Source: Venturia oleaginea (Eukaryota > Ascomycota > Dothideomycetes > Venturiales > Venturiaceae). From it: a DNA stretch of 64,000 nt. The position numbers and the translations under genes are program-made. The DNA lies in assembly GCA_013176395.1 (NCBI GenBank), contig JABMLP010000011.1, positions 372,001-436,000 of the forward strand, given 5' to 3'. Of the stretch, positions 21,661 through 32,072 are shown in pieces. Position 1 is the stretch's first letter. Each line of letters opens with the position of its first letter. The notes beneath the pieces were generated by a model. It was not told the origin of the DNA, did no database searches, and saw nothing but the letters and a program-made list of their open reading frames with translations.

Positions 21661-23200
21661 GAGTGCTGCCCTAGCAACAATGTGGACATATCCGAAGCGA
21701 CGGCCTTGTACTTTCTCGACTAACGAAGCGTCGCGTCCAGCAACTGCGAAATGTCAGCGTGCTACCCGATACGGGCGGCAGCTAGGCTTCTATTCTCTTG
21801 AATATCGTGTCATTTGTTGGTTTGTTGATGGTCATCGCCACCACTTCATTTTTCGAAGCAAATCATACACAATTTTTGCTAATCACTCGCAGCGTCTGAA
21901 TTTAGCACTGGCGTCGGTAATTTCAGCACTTTTTATGTGACTGGCATAGGGGCTAAGAGACGTCGAAGGGTTCTCCGATTGAAGCTATGACCTGGTTCAT
22001 GTAAATGTCTAAGCGTTCCACCAAGCCACGCTCACAATGGTTAGAATTTGGTTCGCATGGTGGTTGTTATAGACCTAGTTAATGCCTGTTTGGCCTGGTT
22101 ATATACGATCGGTTCTGGAGGGTACGATTAAAAGTTGCATGTCATGGTATGTTGGCTAGGCTGGTGCCGTTGGAAACCGAGTACGCTTCGTAGGTTTGTG
22201 CGTGTAAAAGCTAATGATGTGTATCACAATGGACTCCGAGAACTACCATGGCTAAAGACAGATCATGCTCTTGGCTTGGTATCGTGTGTATATAGAGATA
22301 TCGAGGTATTGGCTCTCGGCTAGTTCTGTGAGCTTTGGGAAAGAATTGGTGTGGGCTACTTCTTTCCTAGAGTTCGTCTTCCTCACTGGTATGTTGGTGA
22401 GTATCGTGATCGTCATGACTGGCCACTGACAATTGAAACAGAGGGACTGATCTCAAATCTTCGTCAATCGTCGCCATCGCCATTGTCTCGGGTGGCGGAT
22501 ACTGCCTTGTTTTGCCAGTTTGAATGAAAGGGATCTGTGGAATTGTCTAGGACATGCGGTTAGTTCAATTCCTTTATATATCCTCTTATTAGGTTTCTAT
22601 CATTCAGATCTTCAAAGTAGTTTGTCACGGCTAGTAGTGACTAATGAAAGGCGTGAGCAGCAAGGTATGGACTAAATGTGATAGTGAACTACAGGTAGCT
22701 ATGTAAATGGGGGCTGGGGGCAAGGCCTACTTATAGGTCTTGCTGTGGCCCGTGTACTGTGGCGCCTTGTTAGGTGCTTGGACACTGTGGTTGTTCCAGT
22801 AGCCTAGCAAGCCGTCACATAGTTAAGCATCTATCATACCACAATCTACCCCGATTCTTCCACCATTACTCAAGATTTCATCTTTGATACCGCGACATAT
22901 GCGTCGGCCAGCACATCACAATCGAGCATCATAACAGAAAAAACGTCCAGATCCTAGCTATTATATCTGTACCTATCTGAAGTGGAACAACACAAAGTAT
23001 GAATTCAATGAATGACTGCATAACCCTCGAACTGAGTGAAAAATGAGGGCTATCTATACAAAGAGAGTGTACTGACGTAGGTTCTGACACCGCAGAGGTA
23101 CCGAGCAAATAAGAGTGAGAACAAACAGGTTTTGAAACGACTTTGAAACCGTTGGTGTTACCACCATATTGCAACAGTACCTGCTTTAGACTATAGGAAG
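21661..23200. other. Spacer with no supported gene
   Basis: AT-rich, with scattered short frames in all phases. I see no repeat pair, RNA gene or conserved motif. Confidence 0.35.
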
Positions 23201-23640
23201 AGGAAACTCGGTATAATAGGTATAATCGAGATAGATATTTAGGACGTCGGTTCGTTACTGCTAGTAGTACCTATTGGTAGTAAACTAAGATACGGATCGA
23301 GGATATTATACTAATATCGAAAAAAAATCCGACCTTGGTAAAATACTTAGTAGTAAGACAGCCTTTCCGTTATAGATAGGATTCGAGAATACGTCCGAAC
23401 TATTTTTAGGGGTAATTCGTAGAGTATATGTCCAACGCTTTCGATCAAAATTTTCGATAGTAGGTAGGGTGGAGAGCTCTCTAGGACGGTCAAGCAGACT
23501 CGAGGATAAGAGAGTAGTAGCAGGAATCCCGGCTAGGTCGAGACGGATACGTTATTGACGGTGGAAATCATAGATAAACCCCGATTTAAAGGGAGTAGGG
23601 GAGGGTAATTCGAATGGATTCCGTCAAATCCAACTCGCCT
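23201..23640. repeat. RIP-mutated AT-rich island 1
   Basis: This stretch is dominated by TA dinucleotides while CA and TG are very scarce, yet CG remains frequent (for example GATCGAGGATATTATAC and ATTCGAGAATACGTCC). That combination is the signature of RIP acting on CpA of both strands in a former repeat. No reading frame survives. Confidence 0.5.
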
Positions 23641-24890
23641 AGAGGTGGGCGATGGTGTGAACGGATCTCACATGTTCATTGCTAATGGCTGTATCCAGGC
23701 CGAAGAAAAAGTTCGACAAGCCGCGACCCACAAGATAATCAGTAACCACCATACATTCTCCCAACTCTCTTGGACACAGCGTGCATTGATCATCCCTCGG
23801 GCTCCTGGTCCTTGGGGAGATCGCGATACTCATTGCCGCAATACAGGCGACCGTTGGCCCATTCCACAATGGGCCAGCAGCAGTCCCCAGTGCGCAACGA
23901 AGTCATCCGAACTCTTCTCGAAACAAATGAGGTGGCCTCTTTGGGGGAATTGATACAGTGGCTCTGAAGCTTTTCCTAAAGCGGGTAAATGCTTTCGGTA
24001 CTGCCGTAGAATATTTGATACCCTTATTACCCTTATCCAAATAAAATCTCGATTTCAATGTTTCCTTACTCACACGGACCACGGATCTAAGCACGGCCGT
24101 ACTCAAGAGCGCGTGTGCATGGAACAGATCTACGCCTCTAGAAAAATCGAAGAGACCTTGCGAATCCCTGCCAGGTGTCCACGACTCCACGTCTTTTCTG
24201 CAAGCACAGTAAAGAGGTGTTCCAAGTCTGTCAAGCTCCGAGTGGATTGGCACGCATTCTATATGTCATACGAAGGACGAATTCATCCAATGTCTCTCGC
24301 TCCACAGCATCATGAGCCCTTCGACGGTCTCGAGAATTCATTTGATCCTTATCGCTCCCAAATTATGCACGGAAGATGAATCAGCCCAAGGTGTTGCTTA
24401 AGAGCATGGGGAAGAGGTGGCACAGTGGCTTCGCGATGAGTTTGAGCTCGGACGACCGGGGCAAGTTGAAGTCGTCACAACGATGGTGGACAATTACCAT
24501 CATCGATCTACTGCTACGACTGCCTTCAACAGTGATTACATCAATCCGATCACGATATCTAGTTTTAAAAAATATACAGACGGGACTTAGATGCTCATAA
24601 AAAGAAGAAAAGGATGTTTGGCCGTTGCAACTATTTCTCGTAATTTGAGAGATGGAAATCGATGTCGAGAGTGGAACGTGTAGTACATGGGTATTGGTGT
24701 TGGCCAGCACTATTCCTACTGCACATTCCGATTGGTCTACTACACATCTCATTATCCCTCTACATATTCCCCGCAAGAACGGTAACCCGAAGACTGTGCC
24801 CGAAAAGGCGCTCGGCCTCAAAATCCGAGCGAGAATGGGTCTTACTTTTCTAAGTAGAATTCGAGTAGCTTCGAGCGAGAAAGAATAGAA
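23641..24890 (+). pseudogene. Decayed coding remnants, frames shifted
   Basis: Around 24394-24570 one frame reads EHGEEVAQWLRDEFELGRPG...QVEVVTTMVDNYHHRSTATT and then breaks. Around 24160-24330 another reads LANPCQVSTTPRLFCKHSKE and SGLARILYVIRRTNSS. Between 24650 and 24890 a third (MEIDVESGTCSTWVLVLAST) runs to the next RIP segment (24890-25030, TA-rich and poor in CA). The pieces are coding-like but cannot be joined and no family is recognised. Confidence 0.25.
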
Positions 24891-25096
24891 TCTGTCGCGG
24901 TATTAAAGAACCCTCTTTACTCTCTCTTTAATCTAAGGTCTAAATCTTAAATTTCCCTTCCGGCGGCCGACTTTACGAGAGGAAAGAAGTTGGGTAGTAT
25001 TATAATCCCGGGTGTAGTAGGCTAATCCAAATATTTGGTAGAGATAGTGCTAGCCTTGGTGTTTGGTAGCACTTGATGAACAATGAGATGAGGCCT

Positions 25097-25690
25097 TTAT
25101 TGGCAATTTCCAATTAAGACACACGTCAATCTGTTGGCTTTCGGGCAACCATGCCAAAAGAGGACCTCTATACCAATCCTTTGATATAGGGGCAATATAT
25201 ACCATTTCTGGTATTCAATACAACGCTCCAGATTCTGGACACAGAAACTGAACATGAAGAGGATAATCCATAGCTCGAAGTGGTTTTTACGAGTCCCGAA
25301 AGGATCACTAGTTATGCCAGATAGCATACGAACAAATAAACGACTCCTACGGCTCTGCGGCAGGTACTCCGTAGGGTGTTTAACAAACTTTTTAACCGAC
25401 ACAGGATCTAAGGGCTGACGTAGGCGCGGTGCTCGGCACAGGGGAAGAAGATCCTAAATTCCCTTCGATTGGCTGATGGGGTTGCTAACGCAAGCGAGAG
25501 TGGAGAAAGGGCGGCTGTACACCCGAAATAGGGGCTAAATACAGGCAAGGCTTCGAGTCGAGGTAGAGTTAGCGCGAAGCCGGGCTCATAACTGTTAACT
25601 TTCAGGTAGCCAGGCCAGAGGAAGATCTCGTGCTCTACACCAATTCTATGATGTAGAGGCAATATACACACAATCGCTGGGATAGACATA
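25097..25690 (-). repeat. Two copies of a dispersed decayed coding repeat
   Basis: Minus-strand translation shows YILPLYQRIGIEVLFWHGCP at about 25208-25143 and a homologous ILPLHHRIGVEHEIFLWPG at about 25672-25607. At DNA level both carry GCCA(A)AAGAGGACCTC-like and AATATA(T/C)AC blocks. A third copy is at 42347-42400. Neither copy belongs to an intact gene. Confidence 0.45.
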
Positions 25691-26331
25691 GTGGACTGCT
25701 ATCTGCGTGGCAAGGAAAGTCAGATTCTCTCTTATGATAAGCTATCTATCACCCAATTTGATGTTCAGTTGGCCTGACCTCTTTGCGTTGGGAAGAGTCA
25801 AGGTTGATAATGCATGCCTTACTTGACTTCAACCAACAGGCAGCATCCCTTACTTTTATGAAGAGAACCTGGACAATCAAGACTCTTTCGATGCAGATAT
25901 TTGGCTCGCGAGACAACTATGTTAGTGAATTAGCACTGATAAACAACAAACGTAGTACAGTATTTGCTAGACACCGGTGTTTGACGCTATGTACTGCATG
26001 AAGCCGTGATTGTACACTGCAATGCAATCCGTCTTGATCGTTATATCAAGCTCTTTCCCTTGCTCTACAGGGTTCCGATCCTACTTGTGTACATACTGCT
26101 CAGCAGCTTTTGGTAACACACCTTATATATTCCATTTTTATAACCCTAAGAACGCCACGGTGTAAGCCAATTCATACTGTTGCCTTTCGTGTGGTAAGTG
26201 CAGGCGAATCTACGACGCTACTAAAAAGCGTGAAGAAGGCACTAGCAGAGGCACATCGAGCACAGGCTCCGTTTCAGGCTGTTTCCGTATGTCTGTTGCC
26301 ACTCCTTTGTTGTCTTCTTTGAAACGCTTCT
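25691..26331. other. Spacer left of the zinc-knuckle/F-box-like pseudogene
   Basis: No supported gene; it may hold the former promoter of the pseudogene starting at 26332. Confidence 0.3.
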
Positions 26332-27617
26332 ATGCTACGGTGGCTCCACATGGAGTCTTGTTCCATGATGGGCGATTCATCGGGTCCAGAGCTGATCGGA
26401 ATTGCGTTCAGAGACATGACTAAAGGTGAACACAACGTCAATTTCAAGTGGCGTCTCAGCAAGAAGAAATGTACGAGCTGCGGGGAGAGAGGCCATCGTT
26501 GACGTGACTGTGAAGTGCGCAAACTCAATATTGAGAAGGTATGAGTGCGTGTACTTTCGAAAATATGATATCATCTAAACTCTTAAAGAAGAAAGATGCC
26601 GAGGAGAAAGAACGTCTTCGCCTAGAGGCCAAGTATCAACAGTATCATCGCCTCAAAGAGATTGAAAACTAGGAACATCTCCGCCTCGAAGGGATTGCAG
26701 ACCCGAAACGTCTCCGCCTCGCAGAAATTGCATAAAAGGAACGCGCCCGAGTCGAGCTGTTGCAGTGTACACCACCAGCGAATGGTCGAAGCTACTTCCT
26801 CGAACTACCGAACGAGATCAGCGATCAGATCTTCATGTACGCAGCTGGCGACTACCGCGACTCAGGCGATGACCTCGATCGCTTCTCTATCAGGCATGGC
26901 TCACCATTCCAAGCGCCAGTGATGCAATTGACCAAAGTGACACGCAAGCAAGCACTGCAAACTTGGCTCAAGAAATATACGGTCGTTCTTCGTTCTGGTA
27001 TAGCGACGTTCTACTTCAAAACTTTCCTCGAGAAGCACAATCTCTTCGATTATGTACTCCGCTTGGAATTTCCGAGCCTCCATTGGTTCAATCTCGGTCA
27101 TCAATTCATCGGTGTTCGACATGGCACTCCTGGCAGCTACGCATACACTAGTTACGATGTTATGCTGATGACGATCTGTTCGAAGTTGATGAAGGTGGAG
27201 ATAACTCTTGATGTGACTACTAGGCATGGCGAGTATGGCGAGCACGTTCGGTGCCTTACTGTTGAAGAGTTCAAGCGTCGGTACTCGTGCCCGATGCTCA
27301 AGCATGTGATCTTGAAGTTGGAAAATTGGAACAAAGGAGCGGATAACATCATGGCTGGAGGTGACGTGTTCAGCTATGGGTTGGATCTGGCTGACTGGCT
27401 TCGTCTACAGTTGGAAGCGCAGGCTGAGGTGGAGGTCTTGAAGGATCGTAGCGAAAAGCGCGACGAGATTTGTAGCTCCCGTCTTGTTTGCTGGATGTGG
27501 GATGAGCATGTCCAGGAATTCAATGCGGACATATTCGAGGTGGAGACGGCTAGGCTTGCTGAGGTAGCAAAGAGCAAGGTTGTGGTTGAATACACTGGTC
27601 GAAGCAAACAAGGCTGA
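26332..27617 (+). pseudogene. Zinc-knuckle/F-box-like family gene, copy 1, three in-frame stops
   Basis: Exon 1 (26332-26537) starts MLRWLHMESCSMMG and carries a CCHC knuckle, CTSCGERGHR-stop-RDC. Exon 2 (from 26589, after an intron with donor GTATGA and branch CTAAAC) first encodes a charged helix of repeated RL-type units and then a 285-codon intact stretch with an F-box-like start (YFLELPNEISDQIF), a conserved LEFPSLHWF and a basic tail. In-frame stops are TGA 26500-26502, TAG 26670-26672 and TAA 26733-26735, each explained by one C-to-T change from CGA, CAG and CAA. No ATG lies between the last stop and the F-box-like motif, so the intact C-terminal part probably cannot be translated as such. 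Copy 2 is at 49798-51108. Confidence 0.6.
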
Positions 27618-27704
27618 CTTGTGAGGAGAGGTGGTGGAATCTATACTAGAGTTAAAGAAAGAGTCAGTCTTCCTTGAGCATCTTCATCCAATGAGTATTG
27701 GCCG

Positions 27705-27940
27705 TGTTGATTCAACTCTGTCAAGACAGGCAAATTACAATTCGAGATGAGCCCGGCTGTACGGCTGCAAATCAGATAATGTCTGTAGTTGGGCTCTGCT
27801 GTTCCACCAAACTCTCCTCAATACGGGGTGGGGTCTTGGTGGAATGGAGTCCCCAAGTACATACATTATCTGATTTGCAGCCGTACAGCCGGGCTCATCT
27901 CGAATTGTAATTTGCCTGTATTGACAGAGTTGAATCAACA
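27705..27940. mobile_element. Hairpin MITE, about 236 bp
   Basis: The two ends (TGTTGATTCAACTCTGTCAA inward) match as near-perfect inverted repeats over about 85 bases, and weaker pairing extends almost to the centre, so the whole element is one hairpin. Very few mismatches suggest a recent insertion compared with the surrounding decay. No clear target-site duplication is visible. It abuts the 3' end of the truncated gag-like frame at 27935-28336. Confidence 0.65.
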
Positions 27941-28336
27941 TTTGTACGAAACGTTATTAATCTGTCCAAACTGATAATTTGTCCATCCGTAGAAAACATC
28001 GCGCAGCTCTCCTAGTAGATTCCTCTTTGTAATTCCTGCCCGCTTTACGTCGATATAATTTCGTACAAGGTAAGTTGTCAAGTTTGCCTCCTCTGGTTCC
28101 GTTTCTGGGTTGATATCTACCCACCAATTGTGTAGATTGAGGTGCGTCTTTAGGATATTGATTGGGATTCCAGTATCTTGTGCGATCTCCGTAAATAGAG
28201 GTATTGGTTCTTCTTCTGGCTCCTCCTCTTGTAATACCTCAATTTCCTTCCCTTTCGATTGGAACTTCCTTGGGACTGCCGGGCCTGCCGGTGTAGGACT
28301 GCTCGGCTGGAACGCTCCAATTGATAGTTGAGACAT
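27935..28336 (-). CDS. Truncated retroelement-like ORF (gag-like N-terminus)
   Basis: The 133-residue minus-strand frame begins MSQLSIGAFQPSSPTPAGPA, with a Pro/Glu-rich segment (EVLQEEEPEEEPIPLFTEIA) and a helical part ending LRDVFYGWTNYQFGQINN just where the hairpin MITE begins. On its upstream side (28337-28780) lies a non-coding stretch resembling the end of an LTR followed by TGGTTGCAAGGCGACC, a possible primer-binding site. The reading as LTR, PBS and start of gag cut by the MITE is inference. It could instead be a small host gene. No zinc knuckle or protease is visible. Confidence 0.35.
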   Translation of the reverse strand: MSQLSIGAFQPSSPTPAGPAVPRKFQSKGKEIEVLQEEEPEEEPIPLFTEIAQDTGIPINILKTHLNLHNWWVDINPETEPEEANLTTYLVRNYIDVKRAGITKRNLLGELRDVFYGWTNYQFGQINNVSYKC

Positions 28337-28780
28337 CGTACGGGTCGGTCCGATGTCGTGTTTATTCTAGATCAATAGATCTAAGTGGGTTGTATCCGTT
28401 GTGCGATACATGATTCGTGGGTAGTACAATAGTCTCCTGCAGTGCGGGAGTTTCGTACAATTGTCGGAAAATTGGGTTCTTGCTGATCTGTGGTCGCCTT
28501 GCAACCACTGATCAGTGTTGATTCGGCTTTGTACACGTGTATGAAATAGTAATGAAATGATAATATAACGATAATGAAATGATATTGAAATAAACATATA
28601 TGGATAACTCTCTAGTGTTCTTGATTGATGTTTGTTCGACAATGTCGAGAGAATAAGATGGACGATAAGCGCTCGTCTATCTAGAGGAGGTAAGATACGA
28701 CGTCCCGATCCTGTCCCGCACCTATACAACATCCTTAGTGCCTCAGTCAGCACAGCTTGAGAGCTGGAGCCTCGCAAATA
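28337..28780 (-). repeat. Candidate LTR and primer-binding region
   Basis: AT-rich tract with short direct repeats (ATCATTTCATTA-like on the minus strand, 28550-28600), followed toward the gag-like start by TGGTTGCAAGGCGACC (about 28508-28493). I could not find a second LTR copy in the window, so assignment is tentative. Confidence 0.25.
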
Positions 28781-28843
28781 TATCAAACCTCATTCTAGTA
28801 ATTCTAGTACACAATCCACACCTCCATACCTATCACCATCAAC

Positions 28844-29293
28844 ATGGCTTCAAACAAACCCTACGCCTTCAATCCCCCAACCGCCGCAACACCCCCTCCA
28901 ACCTACAACCAAGTCTCAACAACCCCCCTCCTACCCACCAGCAAACTCATAACCCTAGCCGGCCAAACTGGCGTAATACTCTCGACCGGCAAACCCTCGC
29001 CAATCCACACCGAACAATACAAACAAGCCTACATAAACGTCCACAACTGTCTAAAAGCCGTCGGTGCAACTCCGCGAGATATAATTCACGTACGGCACTA
29101 CATAGTCCAAGACTCCGGCGATGCGGAACTGAACAAATTCCCTATCGTCGAGAGGGGGTGGGGAGACTTATGGATTGAGTTTATGGATAAAGAGGGGGAG
29201 GGACATAGACCTCCTGATACTGTTCTTGGTGTTGCCGGGTTGGCTTTGCCGGGTCTTTACTACGAGGTTGAGGTTTGGGCTATTATACATTAG
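28844..29293 (+). CDS. RidA/YjgF/YER057c/UK114 family protein
   Basis: A single exon of 149 residues. The N-terminal 20 residues are a Pro-rich extension (PPTAATPPPTYNQ). The family core follows: LITLAGQTGVIL, a YKQAYINVHNCLKAVGAT helix, DIIHVRHYIV, and PPDTVLGVAGLALPGLYYEV with EVWAI at the end. RidA proteins are trimeric deaminases that hydrolyse reactive enamine/imine intermediates from PLP enzymes. The catalytic Arg of canonical RidA lies in an A-R-x-x-V type segment near the C-terminus; here the equivalent region reads PDTVLGVAGL without Arg, so this member probably belongs to a divergent Rid subgroup and its activity is uncertain. The gene is intact although its neighbours are decayed. 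Confidence 0.88.
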   Translation: MASNKPYAFNPPTAATPPPTYNQVSTTPLLPTSKLITLAGQTGVILSTGKPSPIHTEQYKQAYINVHNCLKAVGATPRDIIHVRHYIVQDSGDAELNKFPIVERGWGDLWIEFMDKEGEGHRPPDTVLGVAGLALPGLYYEVEVWAIIH

Positions 29294-30148
29294 TATTGGT
29301 GGTATCTCTGACCCTGTGCAGCGTGGGTTTGCACAGATATCTCATTTGGGATAGATACTGGTTGTCAAAAGTCGGGTGGGGATTGCCTTGCCAGAGCTTG
29401 ATACCGCTTGTCGCGCATTAGAGGCTTGATACCGAAATTTCATCTGGCATGATTGTCGTTTGCCAGCATCTAGTCATTGATGGAGCGTCAGGACGCTATC
29501 CTCTCTCCAGCTTAGCAACTGTCCTTGCTCCTTCTTCAAGACGACGAAGAACGACTTCGGAACCCCCAAAGAGCGTCTCCCAAGGGCTGCCCGATCACAC
29601 GACGGGACAGGTACAGCCGCACTCTGGGAAAGAAGGGTTTGAAGTTGATATTGACATTGTTAAATTCCTGGGAAGATTTCAACATCTCGCTTCCAGAATT
29701 TCAGCAACATCAATCCTGAGGTTGAAACGTGTATATATGCTGGCTTGCGAGTTCTCCCAGACCGAAAAGCTAAGCACAAGATGAACTCGAAAGGATCCGT
29801 GGTAATCATGAACGTCGTCATCGATCCTTTCGACTGCACACTTTGTTTTTCACGGAGACTATATGGTCACTATATCTCATGTGTGAACTCTCATCACCAC
29901 GGGATTATCAGTGAGGTATTTCCCCAACTAGCATGGGCCAGTACAAAGACAGCTAACCTTAGATTATGAAGTGCCAGGTTAGATGTAGACGCCATCACAC
30001 GAAATTCCGAAAGGCTGTTACAGGCCAAATCCGGCGGGATTGGCCGATATTATTGTTGTGACAGAGTCCATGAAGAAGTATTAACAACACGCATGATCTG
30101 TGAATACTATCGGAAGAGTTGATAACAACTCTGATGTCAACTCCGCAC
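29294..30148. other. Spacer with a decayed member of a dispersed repeat
   Basis: No intact gene. At about 29640-29722 (plus) the text GTTAAATTCCTGG(G/C) followed by AGAATTTCAGCAACATCAAT matches the dispersed core also found at 41505-41600, 43060-43150 and 52300-52370 (all minus). Confidence 0.35.
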
Positions 30149-30456
30149 CAGTGATGCACACAAATTGGACCGGATTTTCAAGACTGGATTTCAGATCAAA
30201 TTCGCCCTCAAGTTCTGGATCGGATTCTACCTAAAAACGGACTGGATGCTTTCCTTTTAAGCCTAAAATCTAAAGGAGTCCAAAATTTAGAAACTTTATT
30301 ATCTGGGGTTCCTAATCCGGTTACTATCTTAGCTCGGAGTACCTCGTATAATATCGTATAGGACGACAGGACTTATCTGGATGTCAGTAGCAATTTCTGA
30401 ATGGATTGGATTGGATGTCACGTGAACTGATCCGGTCCAGTTTGTGTACATCACTG
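30149..30456. mobile_element. hAT-type MITE with terminal inverted repeats and 8-bp target duplication
   Basis: The ends are CAGTGATG(C/T)ACACAAA(T/C) continuing TGGACCGGAT, inverted, about 27 bases with two or three mismatches. CAGTGATG-type termini and 8-bp duplications are characteristic of hAT elements. The flanks CTCCGCAC (30141-30148) and TCCCGCAC (30457-30464) match at 6 of 8 positions. The 308-bp element has no transposase frame, so it would be mobilised in trans. Confidence 0.7.
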
Positions 30457-30657
30457 TCCCGCACGTCTTCACCTAGTATTCCAAGCGAATTCGGTCCACG
30501 CGACTAAGTGATACGTCAGCAACAATCTACGCAAGACAACATCAAGCAACAACGATCTTGTAACGATAATCCAGCAATATTCCATCAAGCAGCCACAAGA
30601 TAACGACAAGACAATATCAGGACCACCAAGCAACGGCTAAATCCAGTCTCAGCAACC

Positions 30658-31374
30658 ATGTGTCACGGTTTCTACATCGTATATCCATGCGGTGACACTG
30701 AAGAGCATGAAAAACCAAGTGATTCATGGAAGCAGTGCAAGGCCGGCAAGGAAGCGAAGACACCGAAGGGCGGATGTCCTAAGGGCGAACCCAAAAAACC
30801 CAAAACAAGAACGAACCAGGCGCTCTTGTGCCCCAGCTGCAGAAGAGGGCCCTACGATATTCAAGAGCGGCGTTTAGGACCACGTATACGGCGGCCAGTA
30901 GAGCAAAACAGTGCCAACCCATTCCCTGGTCCTCAAATCCCAACTGCACCCCAGCCAACCCCATATAACCCGCATTACCCTGGTCCGTATGTCCCTCAGT
31001 ATCAGCAAGCCATTAGCCCGTATGTTCTTCAACCGCAGCTACATAACCCTAGACTATACGTTAGTCCATATGTTCCTCAACCGCAGCTACATAACCTTAG
31101 ACTATACGTTAGTCCATATGCTCCTCAACCGCAGCTGCATAACCCTAGACCGTACGTTAGTCCATATGCTCAACAGGACTCGCAAAGGCGACCCCAACCA
31201 CAGCCACTCCGGCCGGATCTGGTCTCTCAAGAACAAGCAGAAGCCAATGCTGCATCAGCTTTCCCAGGATCCAGAGATCCTGCACTCTCGTCGTCACCCG
31301 GGAAAAGGCAACTTGGTGAAAGCCCATCTCCTCAACACTTGAATCGGGTACGGATAATGGGCACGAGCTCATAA
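30658..31374 (+). CDS. Cys-rich N-terminus plus Pro/Tyr tandem-repeat protein
   Basis: The single frame gives 238 residues. The N-terminus (MCHGFYIVYPCGDTEEHE...KQC...LCPSC) has spaced Cys/His residues typical of a short zinc-binding module seen at the start of many small, uncharacterised fungal proteins. The middle (about residues 118-175) contains three to four 16-residue tandem repeats of the type SPYVPQPQLHNPRLYV (48 bp each, near-identical in DNA, about 31016-31170). The C-terminus is Ser/Pro/Arg-rich with GKRQLGESPSPQ. No signal peptide is present. The recent repeat expansion suggests a rapidly changing disordered protein. Function unknown. Confidence 0.65.
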   Translation: MCHGFYIVYPCGDTEEHEKPSDSWKQCKAGKEAKTPKGGCPKGEPKKPKTRTNQALLCPSCRRGPYDIQERRLGPRIRRPVEQNSANPFPGPQIPTAPQPTPYNPHYPGPYVPQYQQAISPYVLQPQLHNPRLYVSPYVPQPQLHNLRLYVSPYAPQPQLHNPRPYVSPYAQQDSQRRPQPQPLRPDLVSQEQAEANAASAFPGSRDPALSSSPGKRQLGESPSPQHLNRVRIMGTSS

Positions 31375-31415
31375 CCACACGATCAACAGAATATACTGTT
31401 TCCGAAACGTTCCAA

Positions 31416-32072
31416 TATGAGCCCGGCATCAGAAGGTATGGATATTAGGTCCATACTCAATCCAAAAGTTAGCAGTATACACGATCTACTCAAAACCCCT
31501 TCACCGAAATGAGGTTTGTCAGGTCTACCAAATGCGGCCCAACCTCCGTCACAAGCACGCCCATCAGTTTCGCAAAGGACACCGACACCACCACCAGGAG
31601 CGGGGCTACGCTAAGCAGCGCCATAACATCAGTAACAGACACCTCGTGAAGTTCAAGAGGAGCAACAACGCGGCCAGCATCAGGTCAACTACCAGCACGC
31701 TCTAGACAAGTCTTAATACCACCACCGCCACAAAGACATCCTCAACCATCCACGACAACAAATCAGCCGCGGATAGGCTATCAACAAGCAACAACAACAA
31801 CAGGGCAGCAGCAAACACGCACACCAATCCAGCCATGATCAAACACGTACACCAATCTAGCCATGATCAAACACGCCAAATGCGATTCCACTACGCCCGT
31901 CAGGCTCACCATCATCACATTCAACAGGTCCAGCTCCATCACGGCAAGCTCAAACCCGCCAGCACAGAAAAATAAAGCTGCCGTCAAATCGGGCGGTATA
32001 TTTGGAAGCTTGGCAAAAGAGTCAGCTAGGCATCGGGTCGAGATGGAGGTGGCGATCTGCACGGCTAGGTAA
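31416..32072 (+). pseudogene. Decayed gene for a Gln/Pro-rich disordered protein
   Basis: An ATG at 31416 opens MSPASEGMDIRSILNPKVSS and IHDLLKTPSPK, then meets a TGA. The same frame goes on as a Gln/Pro/His-rich text (PPSQARPSVSQRTPTPPPG, REVQEEQQRGQHQVNYQH) interrupted by TAA and TAG codons that mostly sit inside Gln runs. The nonsense pattern again fits C-to-T changes of CAA and CAG. It follows directly on the tandem-repeat gene and may once have been a separate gene or a 3' extension. Confidence 0.4.

Noticed and set aside
27698..27941. Mirror-image plus and minus frames of about 70 codons
   Set aside because: They are the two strands of the hairpin MITE; the similarity of the peptides follows from the palindrome.
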